From NCBI GenBank assembly GCA_020639115.1, contig JACKHG010000077.1:1-15424 (forward strand): DNA of 15,424 nt. Reading direction: 5' to 3'. The first letter of the stretch is position 1, and every line of letters begins with the position of its first letter. This document shows positions 1 to 7,580 of the stretch, one piece after another. A program made the position numbers and the translations under genes. The notes beneath the pieces are model-generated. The model made no database searches. It saw only the letters and a program-made list of their open reading frames with translations, and was not told the DNA's origin. The stretch is from Phycisphaerales bacterium (GTDB lineage: Bacteria > Planctomycetota > Phycisphaerae > UBA1845).

Positions 1-1074
1 TTGGACGGCCGGATGCGCTTCGCCGCGCAGCTGGCGGACGGCTTCGATGATCTTCGTCATGCCGCCGCGATTGGCCGGATGGTTGTTGCACATGCCGCCG
101 CCGTCGGTGTTCCAGGGGAACTTGCCGCTGCCCGAGATCAGGTTGCCGTCGGCGACGAATGCGCCACCCTTGCCTTTCTCACAGAACCCGAGGTCTTCGA
201 TCTGCAGCACGACGGTGATCGTGAAGCTGTCGTAGATCGAGGCGTACTTGATGTCCTGCTGCTTCACGCCGGCTTCGTCGAAGCAGCGCGGACCGGTCCA
301 GGCGGCGCCGGTGTAGGTGAGGTCGAACTTGCCGCCGTTGGTGTGCTTGGGCGCTTCGGCCGCACCGAGCACCGGCACCAGCGGACGCTTGAGGCTCTTC
401 GCGATTTCGGGACGCGCCATGATGATGGCGCCGCCGCCGTCGGTGACCACGCAGCAATCCATGCGGCGCAGAGGATCGGAGACCATCGGCGAATCGAGCA
501 CGTCCTTGACGGTGTAGACGTCGCGCAGCATGGCATGCGGGTTGTGCTGGGCGTGATGCGAAGCGGCGACCTTGACCCAGGCGAGTTGCTCGGCCGTCGT
601 GCCGTACTGATGCATGTGGCGCATCGCGGCCATCGCGTACATGTTCACCGTCACCGGGCCATAGGGCAGTTCGAACGGTTCCTCCGGCACGCCCGTGCCG
701 CGGCTGCGAACGACGGTGCCAGACGAGCCCTCCGAGCGCGGCCGACCGGCCAGCGTGATGAGGGCGATGTTGCAGCGTCCGGTCGCAATCGCTTCGGCGG
801 CGTGACCGACATGCACCAGATAGGAGGAGCCGCCCGTATCGGTGGAATCGATGTGCTTGAGGTTCAGGCCCATGTAGTTGGCCATGGCGATGCCGCCAAG
901 GCCCGGGGCGTCGCCCGCGCAGAAGTAGCCGTCGATGTCGTTCTTGGTGAGGCCGGCGTCTTCGATGGCTCCCTTCGCGCATTCAGCGTGCAGCTGGGCG
1001 ACGGAGATGTCCGTCGCCTTGCGCGTGGGATGCTCGAAAGCGCCCACGATGTAGGACTTGCCTTTGATGCTCAT
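1..1074 (-). CDS. Thiolase-fold protein, SCP-x/lipid-transfer type (3' end cut by window edge)
   Basis: The minus-strand frame is open from ATG at 1074 to the left edge, giving 358 residues without a stop. A strong Shine-Dalgarno (GGAGGAG, minus strand of 1083-1089) lies 8 nt before the ATG and fixes the start. The product resembles non-canonical thiolases of the acetyl-CoA acetyltransferase/SCP-x group: 'TDGGGAIIMARPEIA' in the middle, 'IYDSFTITVVLQIEDLGF' further on, and a C-terminal 'GGGMCNNHP' (about residues 325-333) followed by 'EAVRQLRGEA'. Where degradative thiolases carry the nucleophilic Cys (around residue 80-84) I read TGGSS, so classical thiolase chemistry is doubtful. His332 remains. 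Members of this family usually act on acyl-CoA or steroid side-chain substrates, often with a DUF35 OB-fold partner encoded next door. Any such partner would lie beyond coordinate 1. The substrate cannot be assigned. Confidence 0.88.
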   Translation of the reverse strand, partial: MSIKGKSYIVGAFEHPTRKATDISVAQLHAECAKGAIEDAGLTKNDIDGYFCAGDAPGLGGIAMANYMGLNLKHIDSTDTGGSSYLVHVGHAAEAIATGRCNIALITLAGRPRSEGSSGTVVRSRGTGVPEEPFELPYGPVTVNMYAMAAMRHMHQYGTTAEQLAWVKVAASHHAQHNPHAMLRDVYTVKDVLDSPMVSDPLRRMDCCVVTDGGGAIIMARPEIAKSLKRPLVPVLGAAEAPKHTNGGKFDLTYTGAAWTGPRCFDEAGVKQQDIKYASIYDSFTITVVLQIEDLGFCEKGKGGAFVADGNLISGSGKFPWNTDGGGMCNNHPANRGGMTKIIEAVRQLRGEAHPAVQ

Positions 1075-1110
1075 TGAGAGTGCTCCTCCATGGGTGCGGT
1101 TGCGAATCCC

Positions 1111-1116
1111 ATTGTA
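1111..1116 (-). promoter_or_regulatory. Candidate -10 box (TACAAT) for the thiolase-like gene
   Basis: Read on the minus strand, TACAAT lies 36 nt upstream of the ATG at 1074. I see no good -35 hexamer at 16-18 nt spacing, so this is a candidate only. It would let the thiolase-like gene be transcribed separately from the oxidoreductase gene upstream of it (118-nt gap). Confidence 0.3.
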
Positions 1117-1192
1117 CTCGTGTGGCCGTGGCGCCGGGGATCAGATTGCGGCTGCCGCGGCACGAGCCAGTCCGTAACGTGGACAAGCGTCG

Positions 1193-2170
1193 TCAGTGAT
1201 TCACTTCCAGCAGGATCTTGCCGATGTGCTGACTCGACTCCATCCGCGCGTGGCCCTGCGCGGCCTGCTCGAGCGGGTAGACACGCGATCGATCACCGCA
1301 TGTACGCGCGTGCCGAGATGCGGCCACACGCGCGTCACCAGATCGTCGACGACGCGCTGCTTCTTCGCGATGGGCAACGGACGCATCTGCGAGGCGGTGA
1401 CGATGACCGCTTGCTCGCGATGGTAGCCAGCGGCGTGGAGAATTCGCTGCTGGAGGCGATGTGCACCAGCCGGCCGTCGGCGGCGATCGCGGCAAGATTG
1501 CGTTGCGCGTACTGGTAGCTGACCATGTCGAGAATGACGTCGACGCCGTGACCCTGGTCGTTTCCTGAACAGCGGCGACGAATCCTCCGTGTAGTTCACT
1601 GCCCAGGTGGCACCGAGCTTCATGCAGGCATCGCACTTGTCAGCCGAGCCGGCGGTCGTGATCACCTTCGCGCCCTCGAGCACGCCGAGTTGGATCGCGA
1701 TGGTGCCCACGCCGCTCGAACCGCCGTGCACGAGCAGCCACTCGCCGCTCGTGAGCCGGCCGAGATGGAAGATGTTGAACCAGGCGGTGAGCATCGCTCG
1801 GGCAGACTCGCCGCCTGCTTCATGTCGCAATCGTTCGGAATCGGCATGAGCAGCGCTGCAGGGGCGACGCAGTATTGCGCGTAGCCGCCGCCGTTCACGA
1901 GCACGCAGGTGCGGTCGCCGGTCTGCCATCGATCGACGCCGTCGCCGACGGAGACGATCTCGCCGGCGACTTCGAGGCCGGGAATGTCGGTCGCGTTCTT
2001 TGGTCCATACCCGCTTGCGTTGACTGCAGTCGTGCCGGTTGATGCCGGCGTAGGCCACCTTGATCAGCACCTCGCCGGCGCCGGGCGCGGTACGGGCGCT
2101 GCTCAGGCACGAGCATCTCGGGACCGCCGGCGGCGGTGATGGTGATGGCGGTCATCGTGGCGGGCAGCAT
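1193..2170 (-). pseudogene. NAD(P)H quinone oxidoreductase, PIG3-type MDR family, multiply frameshifted
   Basis: Pieces in all three minus-strand frames join into one medium-chain oxidoreductase of about 325 residues. In order they are 'MTAITITAAGGPEMLVPEQ', 'VLIKVAYAGINRHDC', 'TDIPGLEVAGEIVSVGDG', 'VNGGGYAQYCVAPAALLMP', 'AMLTAWFNIFHLGRL', the Rossmann loop 'HGGSSGVGTIAIQLG', 'FVAAVQETT', 'MVSYQYAQRNLAAIAADGR', 'QMRPLPIAKKQRVVDDL' and 'SSQHIGKILLEVNH' before TGA at 1193-1195. This order and spacing match TP53I3/PIG3-like quinone oxidoreductases, which reduce quinones with NADPH and lack structural zinc. ATG at 2170 is preferred over the internal ATG at 2155 because AGAGGA precedes it by 6 nt. 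I count at least seven frame changes, near 2090, 2003, 1798, 1575, 1550, 1410 and 1285. Conservation on both sides of each suggests sequence error more than decay. No single frame makes an active protein as given. Confidence 0.85.
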
Positions 2171-2224
2171 CAGGAGTCCTCTTAGAGGATTCGAGGCCGG
2201 GAACACGCGGCCTCGCGCGGAACG

Positions 2225-2252
2225 ATTCTAAAGGCGATGCGGCGCTTGCAAA
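2225..2252 (-). promoter_or_regulatory. Candidate sigma-70-type promoter for the quinone oxidoreductase gene
   Basis: On the minus strand TAGAAT (2230 down to 2225) is preceded by TTTGCA (2252 down to 2247), four of six matches to TTGACA, at 16-nt spacing. It lies about 55 nt upstream of ATG 2170, inside the 155-nt divergent gap shared with dedA. On the plus strand TATCAT at 2265-2270 is a weaker -10 candidate for dedA. Confidence 0.4.
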
Positions 2253-2325
2253 CCGCCGCGAACGTATCATCAGCGACTCGCCGTGCCGCGTCGGGCGGCG
2301 GACGTACTGACGAGGAAGCGCATAC

Positions 2326-2946
2326 GTGGATCAATGGGCCGCGCAGATCGTGGACTTCATCGCCCGCAGCCAAGGCTGGGCCGGGCCGCTCGTCGCGCTG
2401 ATGGCGTTCGCCGAGTCCATGGCGGTAGTCGGCGTGATCGTGCCCTTCACGGCGATGATCGTCGCCTCCGGTGCGCTGCTCGCGAGCGGCGCCCTCGATC
2501 CGTGGATCATCCTGCCCTGGGGCATTTTCGGCGCGATCGTGGGCGATGCGGTGTCCTACTGGCTGGGGCGCTGGCTCGGTCATCGCGTGCACGGCATCTG
2601 GCCGTTCAGCAAGGATCCGGGACTGCTTGCCCGCGGCCACCGCTTCTTCGTGCGCTGGGGCGTGCTCAGCGTATGCTTCGGCCGCTTCTTCGGTCCGTTG
2701 CGCGCCGTGGTCCCGATAGTCGCCGGCATGATGCAGATGCCACAGGCGCGCTTTCAGTTCGCGAATGTCGCATCCGCGATCGTGTGGCTGCCCGCGCTGA
2801 TGCTGCCCGGTGCCGTCGCAGGCACGCTGCTCGAAAACATCATCGGATCGGGCGCGCAGGCGTTCGTCTACGTGTTCGCCGCTTTCGTGGTGTTCCCGTT
2901 GCTCGTCGGGCTCGTGTGCTGGCTGCGCAGCCGGCGCCGAGGCTAA
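2326..2946 (+). CDS. DedA family integral membrane protein
   Basis: A 206-residue protein starting with GTG at 2326, with GAGGAA about 9 nt upstream. It carries the DedA/SNARE-associated (VTT) signature. Glu30 sits in 'FAESMAVVGVIVPF' in the first membrane re-entrant segment, followed by 'GDAVSYWLGRWLG' (73-85) and the conserved basic motif 'GRFFGPLRAVVP' (119-130), then 'AGMMQM'. Hydrophobic stretches at about 20-55, 62-85, 125-165 and 178-200 give the usual multi-pass layout, ending in a basic cytoplasmic tail (RSRRRG). DedA proteins are thought to act as proton-dependent lipid transporters or flippases that recycle carriers such as undecaprenyl phosphate, and they affect envelope stress and drug tolerance; that role is from family knowledge. 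The gene is monocistronic in appearance, divergent from the quinone oxidoreductase and convergent with phoX. Confidence 0.93.
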   Translation: MDQWAAQIVDFIARSQGWAGPLVALMAFAESMAVVGVIVPFTAMIVASGALLASGALDPWIILPWGIFGAIVGDAVSYWLGRWLGHRVHGIWPFSKDPGLLARGHRFFVRWGVLSVCFGRFFGPLRAVVPIVAGMMQMPQARFQFANVASAIVWLPALMLPGAVAGTLLENIIGSGAQAFVYVFAAFVVFPLLVGLVCWLRSRRRG

Positions 2947-4850
2947 CGGCCGATCTCTCCGCCGTCGGCGCGCGTCACGGCGATCACCGCCGAGCGCGGC
3001 GGCCGTTCCGCATCGAAATCCGGCCAGCGCGTCGACGGGGTCTCGAAGGTGGAGCCGCGTTCGGCGGCCGGGTGCTGAACGGCGATGAACAACGTCCGGC
3101 CATCGGGTGAGAAGCACGGACCGCACACTTCGGCGCCGCGCGGCGCATTGAAGAACAGGCGGGTGATGCCTCGCCCCGGTCCGTTCGTGTCCGCGGCATA
3201 CAGGCTGTCGGCGAAGCCGGCGGCCTCGGTCTGGCCGTCGGTGGCGATCCAAATCCGTCCCTCGCGATCGAACGCGATGTTGTCGGGACACGCAAGCCAG
3301 CCGTTGCGGCTGACCGGGCCGGCGTAGCGGGCGCTCTGGCGCGCATCCTCCGGATCGCCCGCCAGGAGAAAAAACTCCCACCCGCATTCGAAAGCGGTGT
3401 GATCGACGGCGCCGTTCACGCGTGGCGGGACGATCTCGAGAATCTGTCCCCAGCGGTTGTCGGGGCGTGGGTTCGCAGAATTGAGGCGGTGCGCGTCACG
3501 GCGATGATTGTTCGTGAGCACGACGTAGACGTTTCCCGTGTGCGGATGCGGCTCAACGTCTTCGGGCCGATCCATGCTGGTCGCGCCGACGAGATCCGCC
3601 GCGCGGCGCGCTTCGATGACGACATCGGCCTGACTGCGAAAGCCGTTGGCCGCCGTCAGCGGACCTTCGCCGTGCACGAGCGGCAGCCAGTGCATGCGCT
3701 CGGCTTCGAAGCGCGCGACGTAGAGGGTGCCGCGTTCGAGCAGATCGCGATTGGCGACGCGATTCATCGCGTCGTAGCGGCCTTCGCTGACGAACTTGTA
3801 AAGATATTCGAAGCGCTCGTCGTCGCCGAGATAAACGACGACGCGGCCGTCGTGGCTGATCGCGGTCGTCGCGCCCTCGTGCTTGAAGCGTCCGAGCGCC
3901 GTGCGCTTGACGGGCACGGACTTCGGATCGTACGGATCGACCTCCACCACCCAGCCGAAGCGGTTGGGCTCGTTCGCTTCCTTTTGCAGATGAAAGCGAT
4001 CGACGTGACGCCCCCACGCGTAGAACAACCGGCCGCCGAAGCCGTAGCGTCGGAGCGCGGCAGCCTCGGGATGCTGGGCCGGATCGCCGAGGAAGTAGAA
4101 GTGGATGTTCTCCTCGCACGTGAGGATGGTGCCCCAGGGCGTGACGCCGCCGGCGCAGTTGTTGAGCGTACCGATGACCTGGCGCCCGGAGGGATCGTCG
4201 CGGGTGCGCATGCGAGGATGACCGGCGGCCGGACCGCCGACCGTCATCCGCGTGGTGCGTGCCGTGATGCGCCGGTTGTAGGCGCTGTTGCGGACAAGCT
4301 CCCAGCGGCCGTGGCGCTGGCGCACTTCGACGATGCTCATGCCTTGCGCGGACATCTCGTGCGCACACTGCGCGGCGCTGCGATCGGCCTGCGCGCGCTG
4401 CGAAGCCATGTTTCGCCACATGAGTGCGGCGGTGCTGCGTTCGTGATTCGCGCAGAGCAGGCCGCGCTGGTCCACGTCGCCCGCGGACGGCAACGGCATG
4501 AAGGCGAGAAAGTCGTTGTCGGCTCCGAACTGGCGCTCCTGCGCCTGTGCGTCGGCCTTGCCCGGGGCGAACGCCGGCGTGGCGCCGAACAGCGGATCGC
4601 CGAAGCGCACGAGCACCTGCGCGGTATAGCCTGCGGGCAGATGGTGTGTGCCGTCGAGTCCGTGCTGGATCTCCGCGAAGGTGAGGCTCGATGGTTGAGC
4701 GGCGTTCGAATTCGACGATGCTGGCACGGAGACGTTGGGCATTGCGCTCGCCACGGCAGCGAGCGCGGCTTTCATTGCGTCGCGCCGGGAGACGCGCAGG
4801 CGGATCAACTGCTCGAGTGCCGTTTCGGACGAAGACTCGTCGTGTGCCAT
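2943..4850 (-). CDS. phoX: PhoX family alkaline phosphatase, Tat-exported
   Basis: A 635-residue protein of the PhoX (DUF839) family, calcium/iron-dependent periplasmic phosphatases that release phosphate from organic esters. Signature blocks appear in order: 'LLCANHERST' (131-140, the Cys and His-Glu near the metal cluster), 'NNCAGGVTPWGT' (230-241), 'CEEN' (245-248), 'RPEDVEPHPHTGNVY' (428-442), 'CPDNIAFDREG' (521-531), 'VCGPCFSPDGRTLF' (575-588) and 'VQHP' (591-594). The N-terminus carries a twin-arginine signal, 'SRRDAMKAALAAVASA' (21-36), which fits Tat export after cofactor loading. ATG at 4850 has AGGA 8 nt upstream. Length is near the family norm. No Pho box was recognised by eye. It diverges from mpl across 94 nt and shares overlapping stop codons with dedA. 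Confidence 0.92.
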   Translation of the reverse strand: MAHDESSSETALEQLIRLRVSRRDAMKAALAAVASAMPNVSVPASSNSNAAQPSSLTFAEIQHGLDGTHHLPAGYTAQVLVRFGDPLFGATPAFAPGKADAQAQERQFGADNDFLAFMPLPSAGDVDQRGLLCANHERSTAALMWRNMASQRAQADRSAAQCAHEMSAQGMSIVEVRQRHGRWELVRNSAYNRRITARTTRMTVGGPAAGHPRMRTRDDPSGRQVIGTLNNCAGGVTPWGTILTCEENIHFYFLGDPAQHPEAAALRRYGFGGRLFYAWGRHVDRFHLQKEANEPNRFGWVVEVDPYDPKSVPVKRTALGRFKHEGATTAISHDGRVVVYLGDDERFEYLYKFVSEGRYDAMNRVANRDLLERGTLYVARFEAERMHWLPLVHGEGPLTAANGFRSQADVVIEARRAADLVGATSMDRPEDVEPHPHTGNVYVVLTNNHRRDAHRLNSANPRPDNRWGQILEIVPPRVNGAVDHTAFECGWEFFLLAGDPEDARQSARYAGPVSRNGWLACPDNIAFDREGRIWIATDGQTEAAGFADSLYAADTNGPGRGITRLFFNAPRGAEVCGPCFSPDGRTLFIAVQHPAAERGSTFETPSTRWPDFDAERPPRSAVIAVTRADGGEIGR

Positions 4851-4874
4851 GGAGATATCCTGCAGACGAGCGCG

Positions 4875-4880
4875 ATCCTA
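4875..4880 (-). promoter_or_regulatory. Candidate extended -10 box for phoX
   Basis: The minus strand reads TGATAGGAT, a TGn-extended -10 (TAGGAT at 4880 down to 4875), about 25 nt before the phoX ATG. No convincing -35 hexamer is present, as expected for an extended -10 promoter. The call is by eye only. Confidence 0.3.
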
Positions 4881-4911
4881 TCACCGGGAAAGTGGCGCGC
4901 GCATGCTCTGG

Positions 4912-4917
4912 TATGCT
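4912..4917 (+). promoter_or_regulatory. Candidate extended -10 box for mpl
   Basis: TGGTATGCT at 4909-4917 is a TGn-extended -10 (TATGCT) lying 27 nt upstream of the mpl ATG and followed by a GC-rich start region. With the minus-strand element at 4875-4880 it would make the 94-nt phoX/mpl gap a divergent promoter region. Confidence 0.35.
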
Positions 4918-4944
4918 CGCCGCAGCTTCGACGAGGAACGGTTC

Positions 4945-6340
4945 ATGCACCTCCACATCCTGGGCATCTGCGGCACGTTCATGGGCGGTATTGCGGCGAT
5001 CGCGCGCGAGGCCGGGCACCGCGTGACGGGCTGCGATGCGAACGTCTATCCGCCGATGAGCACCCAACTGGAGGCACAGGGCATCGATCTGATCGAAGGC
5101 TACGGTCCGGAGCAGCTTGGGCTCGGCGCGGACGTGTATGTGATCGGCAACGTGGTCACGCGCGGCAATCCGCTGATGGAGGAGATCCTCGATCGCGGTC
5201 TACCCTACATTTCGGGACCGCAGTGGCTGGCGGAGAACATCCTGCGCAGCCGGCGCGTCGCAGCCATCGCGGGCACGCACGGCAAGACGACGACGACGGC
5301 GATGCTGGCGTGGATCCTCGAATCGGCAGGGATGTCGCCGGGTTTTCTCATCGGCGGTGCGCCGCTCAACTTCGATGTCTCGGCCCGACTCGGCGCTCCT
5401 TCGGCGCCGTTCGTGATCGAAGCGGACGAATACGACACGGCCTTCTTCGACAAGCGCTCGAAGTTCGTCCACTACCGGCCGCGCGTCGCCGTGTTGAACA
5501 ACCTCGAATTCGACCACGCGGACATCTTCGCGGATCTCGGTGCCATTCAGACACAGTTCCATCATCTCGTGCGCACCGTGCCCCGAAGCGGGCTGCTGGT
5601 GGTGAACGGCCGGGACGCGAATCTCGAGACGGTGCTTGCGCGCGGCTGCTATACGCCGGTCGAGCGCTTCGGTGCGGAGGATGATTGGCACGCGGTAGAG
5701 GCCACGGCGACAGGTGCGTTTCGCGTGGCGCGCATGCATGAGGATTTCGGCGTGCTCGACTGGGACGTCCTCGGTGAGCACAACCGGATGAACGCACTGG
5801 CCGCCATCGCTGCCGCCCGATACTTCGGCGTCACGCCGACGCAGGCCATCGCGGGACTGGCCGGCTTTCGCAGCGTGAAGCGGCGCCTCGAAGTCGTGGG
5901 TGAGGTCGGCGGCGTCACGGTGTACGACGACTTCGCCCACCACCCGACGGCGATCGAGACCACACTCGCCGGTTTGCGCGGCAAGGTCGGCGCAGCGCGC
6001 ATCCTCGCCGTGCTGGAGCCGCGCTCGAATACCATGAAGCTCGGCATCTGGAAGGATGCGCTGGCAGAGAGCTGCCGGGGCCGATGCGGTCTTTTGTTAT
6101 GGCGACTAGCATGGGTTGGGATGTCGCAGGTTCGATGGCTGCGCTCGGCGACAAGGCGCAGGTGATCAAGAAGATTTCGATGCGCTCGTCGAGCGCGTTG
6201 CGCGACCGCGTGCTCCGGCGACCACGTTGCTCGTGATGAGCAACGGCGGCTTCAACGGTCTGCATCGCAAGCTCGTCGAGACTCTGCGAAAAAAATCTCC
6301 TGAGCGCGGAACTGAGAATTTTACACAGGGGTCTCTCTAA
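4945..6340 (+). CDS. mpl: UDP-N-acetylmuramate:L-Ala-gamma-D-Glu-meso-DAP ligase (Mpl), 3' part frameshifted
   Basis: Mpl recycles murein by ligating recovered tripeptide to UDP-MurNAc in the cytoplasm. ATG 4945 has GAGGA 7 nt upstream. The N-terminus 'MHLHILGICGTFMGGIA' is typical, the ATP loop 'GTHGKTTTT' is at residues 110-118, and 'EADEYDTAFFDKRSKF' (159-174) with 'NNLEFDHADIF' distinguishes Mpl from MurC. 'DDFAHHPTAIETTLAGLRG' and 'EPRSNTMKLGIW' continue the family pattern. Frame 1 is sound to about 6065. Homology then moves to frame 2 ('AGADAVFCYGD', with an in-frame TAG at 6107), frame 3 ('MGWDVAGSMAALGDKAQVI') and frame 2 again ('FDALVERVAR', 'VMSNGGFNGLHRKLVETL'). As read, the first frame runs on to 6165 and stops. 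The end at 6340 is where the last homologous frame stops. An extra A in the seven-A run at 6289-6295 would instead end it at 6303. Confidence 0.87.
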
Positions 6341-6466
6341 TCAGTCCGTATGAAGCTCGGGGTCTGCCTATCAGGTGGGCCCTTCTTCTTCAGGTGGTCG
6401 GTGCCGAGATCCGTACCGGACGTGACCCGTCAGCTACCCGCCGACGAAGTGCATGGAGACGAATCA

Positions 6467-7417
6467 ATGACCCAGTTCCCTTCGGACGGCGTCCGCCGTC
6501 GATCCATTCGCATCTTCGGTGTACGCAGCGGCGTCGGCGGACGCGATCCGGGCGCCGTGGCCGCAGCCGATACGTTGAAGGCGGCCGGCTTGGCCGAGCA
6601 TCTCGGTGGCGACGAGCCTTCCGTCGCATGGGGCGAGATCTTCCGTCCGGCGCGCAGGCATGCCGACGATCCCAAGGCGGCGATGACGCGCCTCAATCCT
6701 CGCATCGCCGAGGCCGTGCGCGATGCAAGCCTGGCGGGCGATCGTCCGCTGGTGATCGGCGGCGACCACTCGTGCGCCGTCGGCACCTGGAGCGGCGTGC
6801 ATGCAGCGACGCGCAGTGCAGGGCCGCTCGGCCTGCTGTGGATCGATGCGCACCTCGACAGCCACACCCCCGAGACGTCGCACACGGGCCTCATCTACGG
6901 CATGCCGCTGGCGGCGTTGCTCGGTCACGGCGATGCGCCGTTCACCGGATGTCTGCACGACGAGGCCAAAGTGCTGCCCCAGCATGTGTGCGTGTTCGGC
7001 GCCCGCAGCTACGAGCCCGAAGAGCGCGCACTGCTGGACCGGATCGGCGTACGCGTGATCGGCATGGACGAGATCGCCCGGCGTGGTGTGCACGATGCCA
7101 TGCAGGAAGCGCTGTGCGTCGTGCGCAGGGCGTCAGGCGGCTTCGGCATCACGATCGACATGGATGCGCTCGATCCGCGCGATGCACCCGGGGTCGGTAC
7201 GCCGGCACCCGGCGGGTTGCGGGCCGCCGACTTGGTTCGATCGCTCTCGCCGGTGGGAGAGGCCGAAGAACTGCGGGCCCTGGAAATCTGCGAATACAAC
7301 CCGGGACGAGATCGCAAGGGCGTCACGCAGCGCAACCTCATCGCTCTGGCGCGTGCGGCGCTTGGCAGCTCGGGTGTTGTGGAGACGGGGCGCTCGGCAC
7401 GGATCGCGGTCGCCTGA
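6467..7417 (+). CDS. Arginase-family ureohydrolase
   Basis: A 316-residue manganese ureohydrolase, probably arginase (L-arginine to ornithine and urea). Metal ligands are all visible: His101 in 'GGDHS', Asp127/His129/Asp131 in 'WIDAHLDSHTP', and Asp231/Asp233 in 'TIDMDALDPRDAPGVGTP'. Glu276 in 'ALEICEYNP' matches the guanidinium-binding Glu. 'SHTGLIYGMPLAALLG' resembles the arginase substrate loop more than agmatinase, but substrate is inferred. ATG 6467 is chosen because GGAG lies 8 nt upstream. The frame is open back to another ATG at 6350, which lacks a ribosome site and whose 39 extra residues look non-native. It lies 126 nt after the apparent mpl end on the same strand. No urease or ornithine-handling gene is in view. 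Confidence 0.9.
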   Translation: MTQFPSDGVRRRSIRIFGVRSGVGGRDPGAVAAADTLKAAGLAEHLGGDEPSVAWGEIFRPARRHADDPKAAMTRLNPRIAEAVRDASLAGDRPLVIGGDHSCAVGTWSGVHAATRSAGPLGLLWIDAHLDSHTPETSHTGLIYGMPLAALLGHGDAPFTGCLHDEAKVLPQHVCVFGARSYEPEERALLDRIGVRVIGMDEIARRGVHDAMQEALCVVRRASGGFGITIDMDALDPRDAPGVGTPAPGGLRAADLVRSLSPVGEAEELRALEICEYNPGRDRKGVTQRNLIALARAALGSSGVVETGRSARIAVA

Positions 7418-7542
7418 TTTCGTCGCTGTGGCTCCACCGATTGAGGCGGTTGCGACGCGCCAGGGGAAGCAGGGTCACTCGGACGACGGCCTTGCCCGGA
7501 CCGAGCACGTCGTCGGCCTGGATGGGCCAGCTGGAAGCCAGA

Positions 7543-7564
7543 GTGCCAGGCACAGGCCTGGCAC
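7543..7564. repeat. Palindromic repeat, copy 1 (GTGCCAGGC/GCCTGGCAC)
   Basis: A 9-bp perfect inverted repeat, GTGCCAGGC (7543-7551) and GCCTGGCAC (7556-7564), separated by ACAG and followed by GATTTTCG. It sits in the 163-nt gap between the convergent arginase and phosphodiesterase genes. Read on the plus strand it looks like a rho-independent terminator for the arginase gene (9-bp GC-rich stem, 4-nt loop, four T), though it is 125 nt past the stop. It shares stem sequence and the TTTTCG flank with the palindrome at 8039-8068. The rest of 7418-7542 holds nothing I can identify. Confidence 0.75.
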
Positions 7565-7580
7565 GATTTTCGATCAGACG

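Noticed and set aside
1..1077. 358-codon plus-strand frame
   Set aside because: It is antisense to the thiolase-like gene, which has a strong ribosome site and homologous motifs; the plus frame has no recognisable content.
2182..3387. 401-codon minus-strand frame over dedA and the phoX 3' end
   Set aside because: It is antisense to the well-supported DedA protein and out of frame with PhoX; no motif is present.
3399..5684. 761-codon open frame on the plus strand
   Set aside because: It lies antisense to most of phoX and then out of frame over mpl. Its composition (Arg, Ala, His, Asp rich) is that of a shadow frame in high-GC DNA, while the overlapping frames carry clear family motifs.
7338..7553. 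71-codon minus-strand frame in the gap after arginase
   Set aside because: It starts inside the palindrome, runs into the arginase 3' end on the opposite strand and has no ribosome site or recognisable motif. It could be a relic but cannot be supported.
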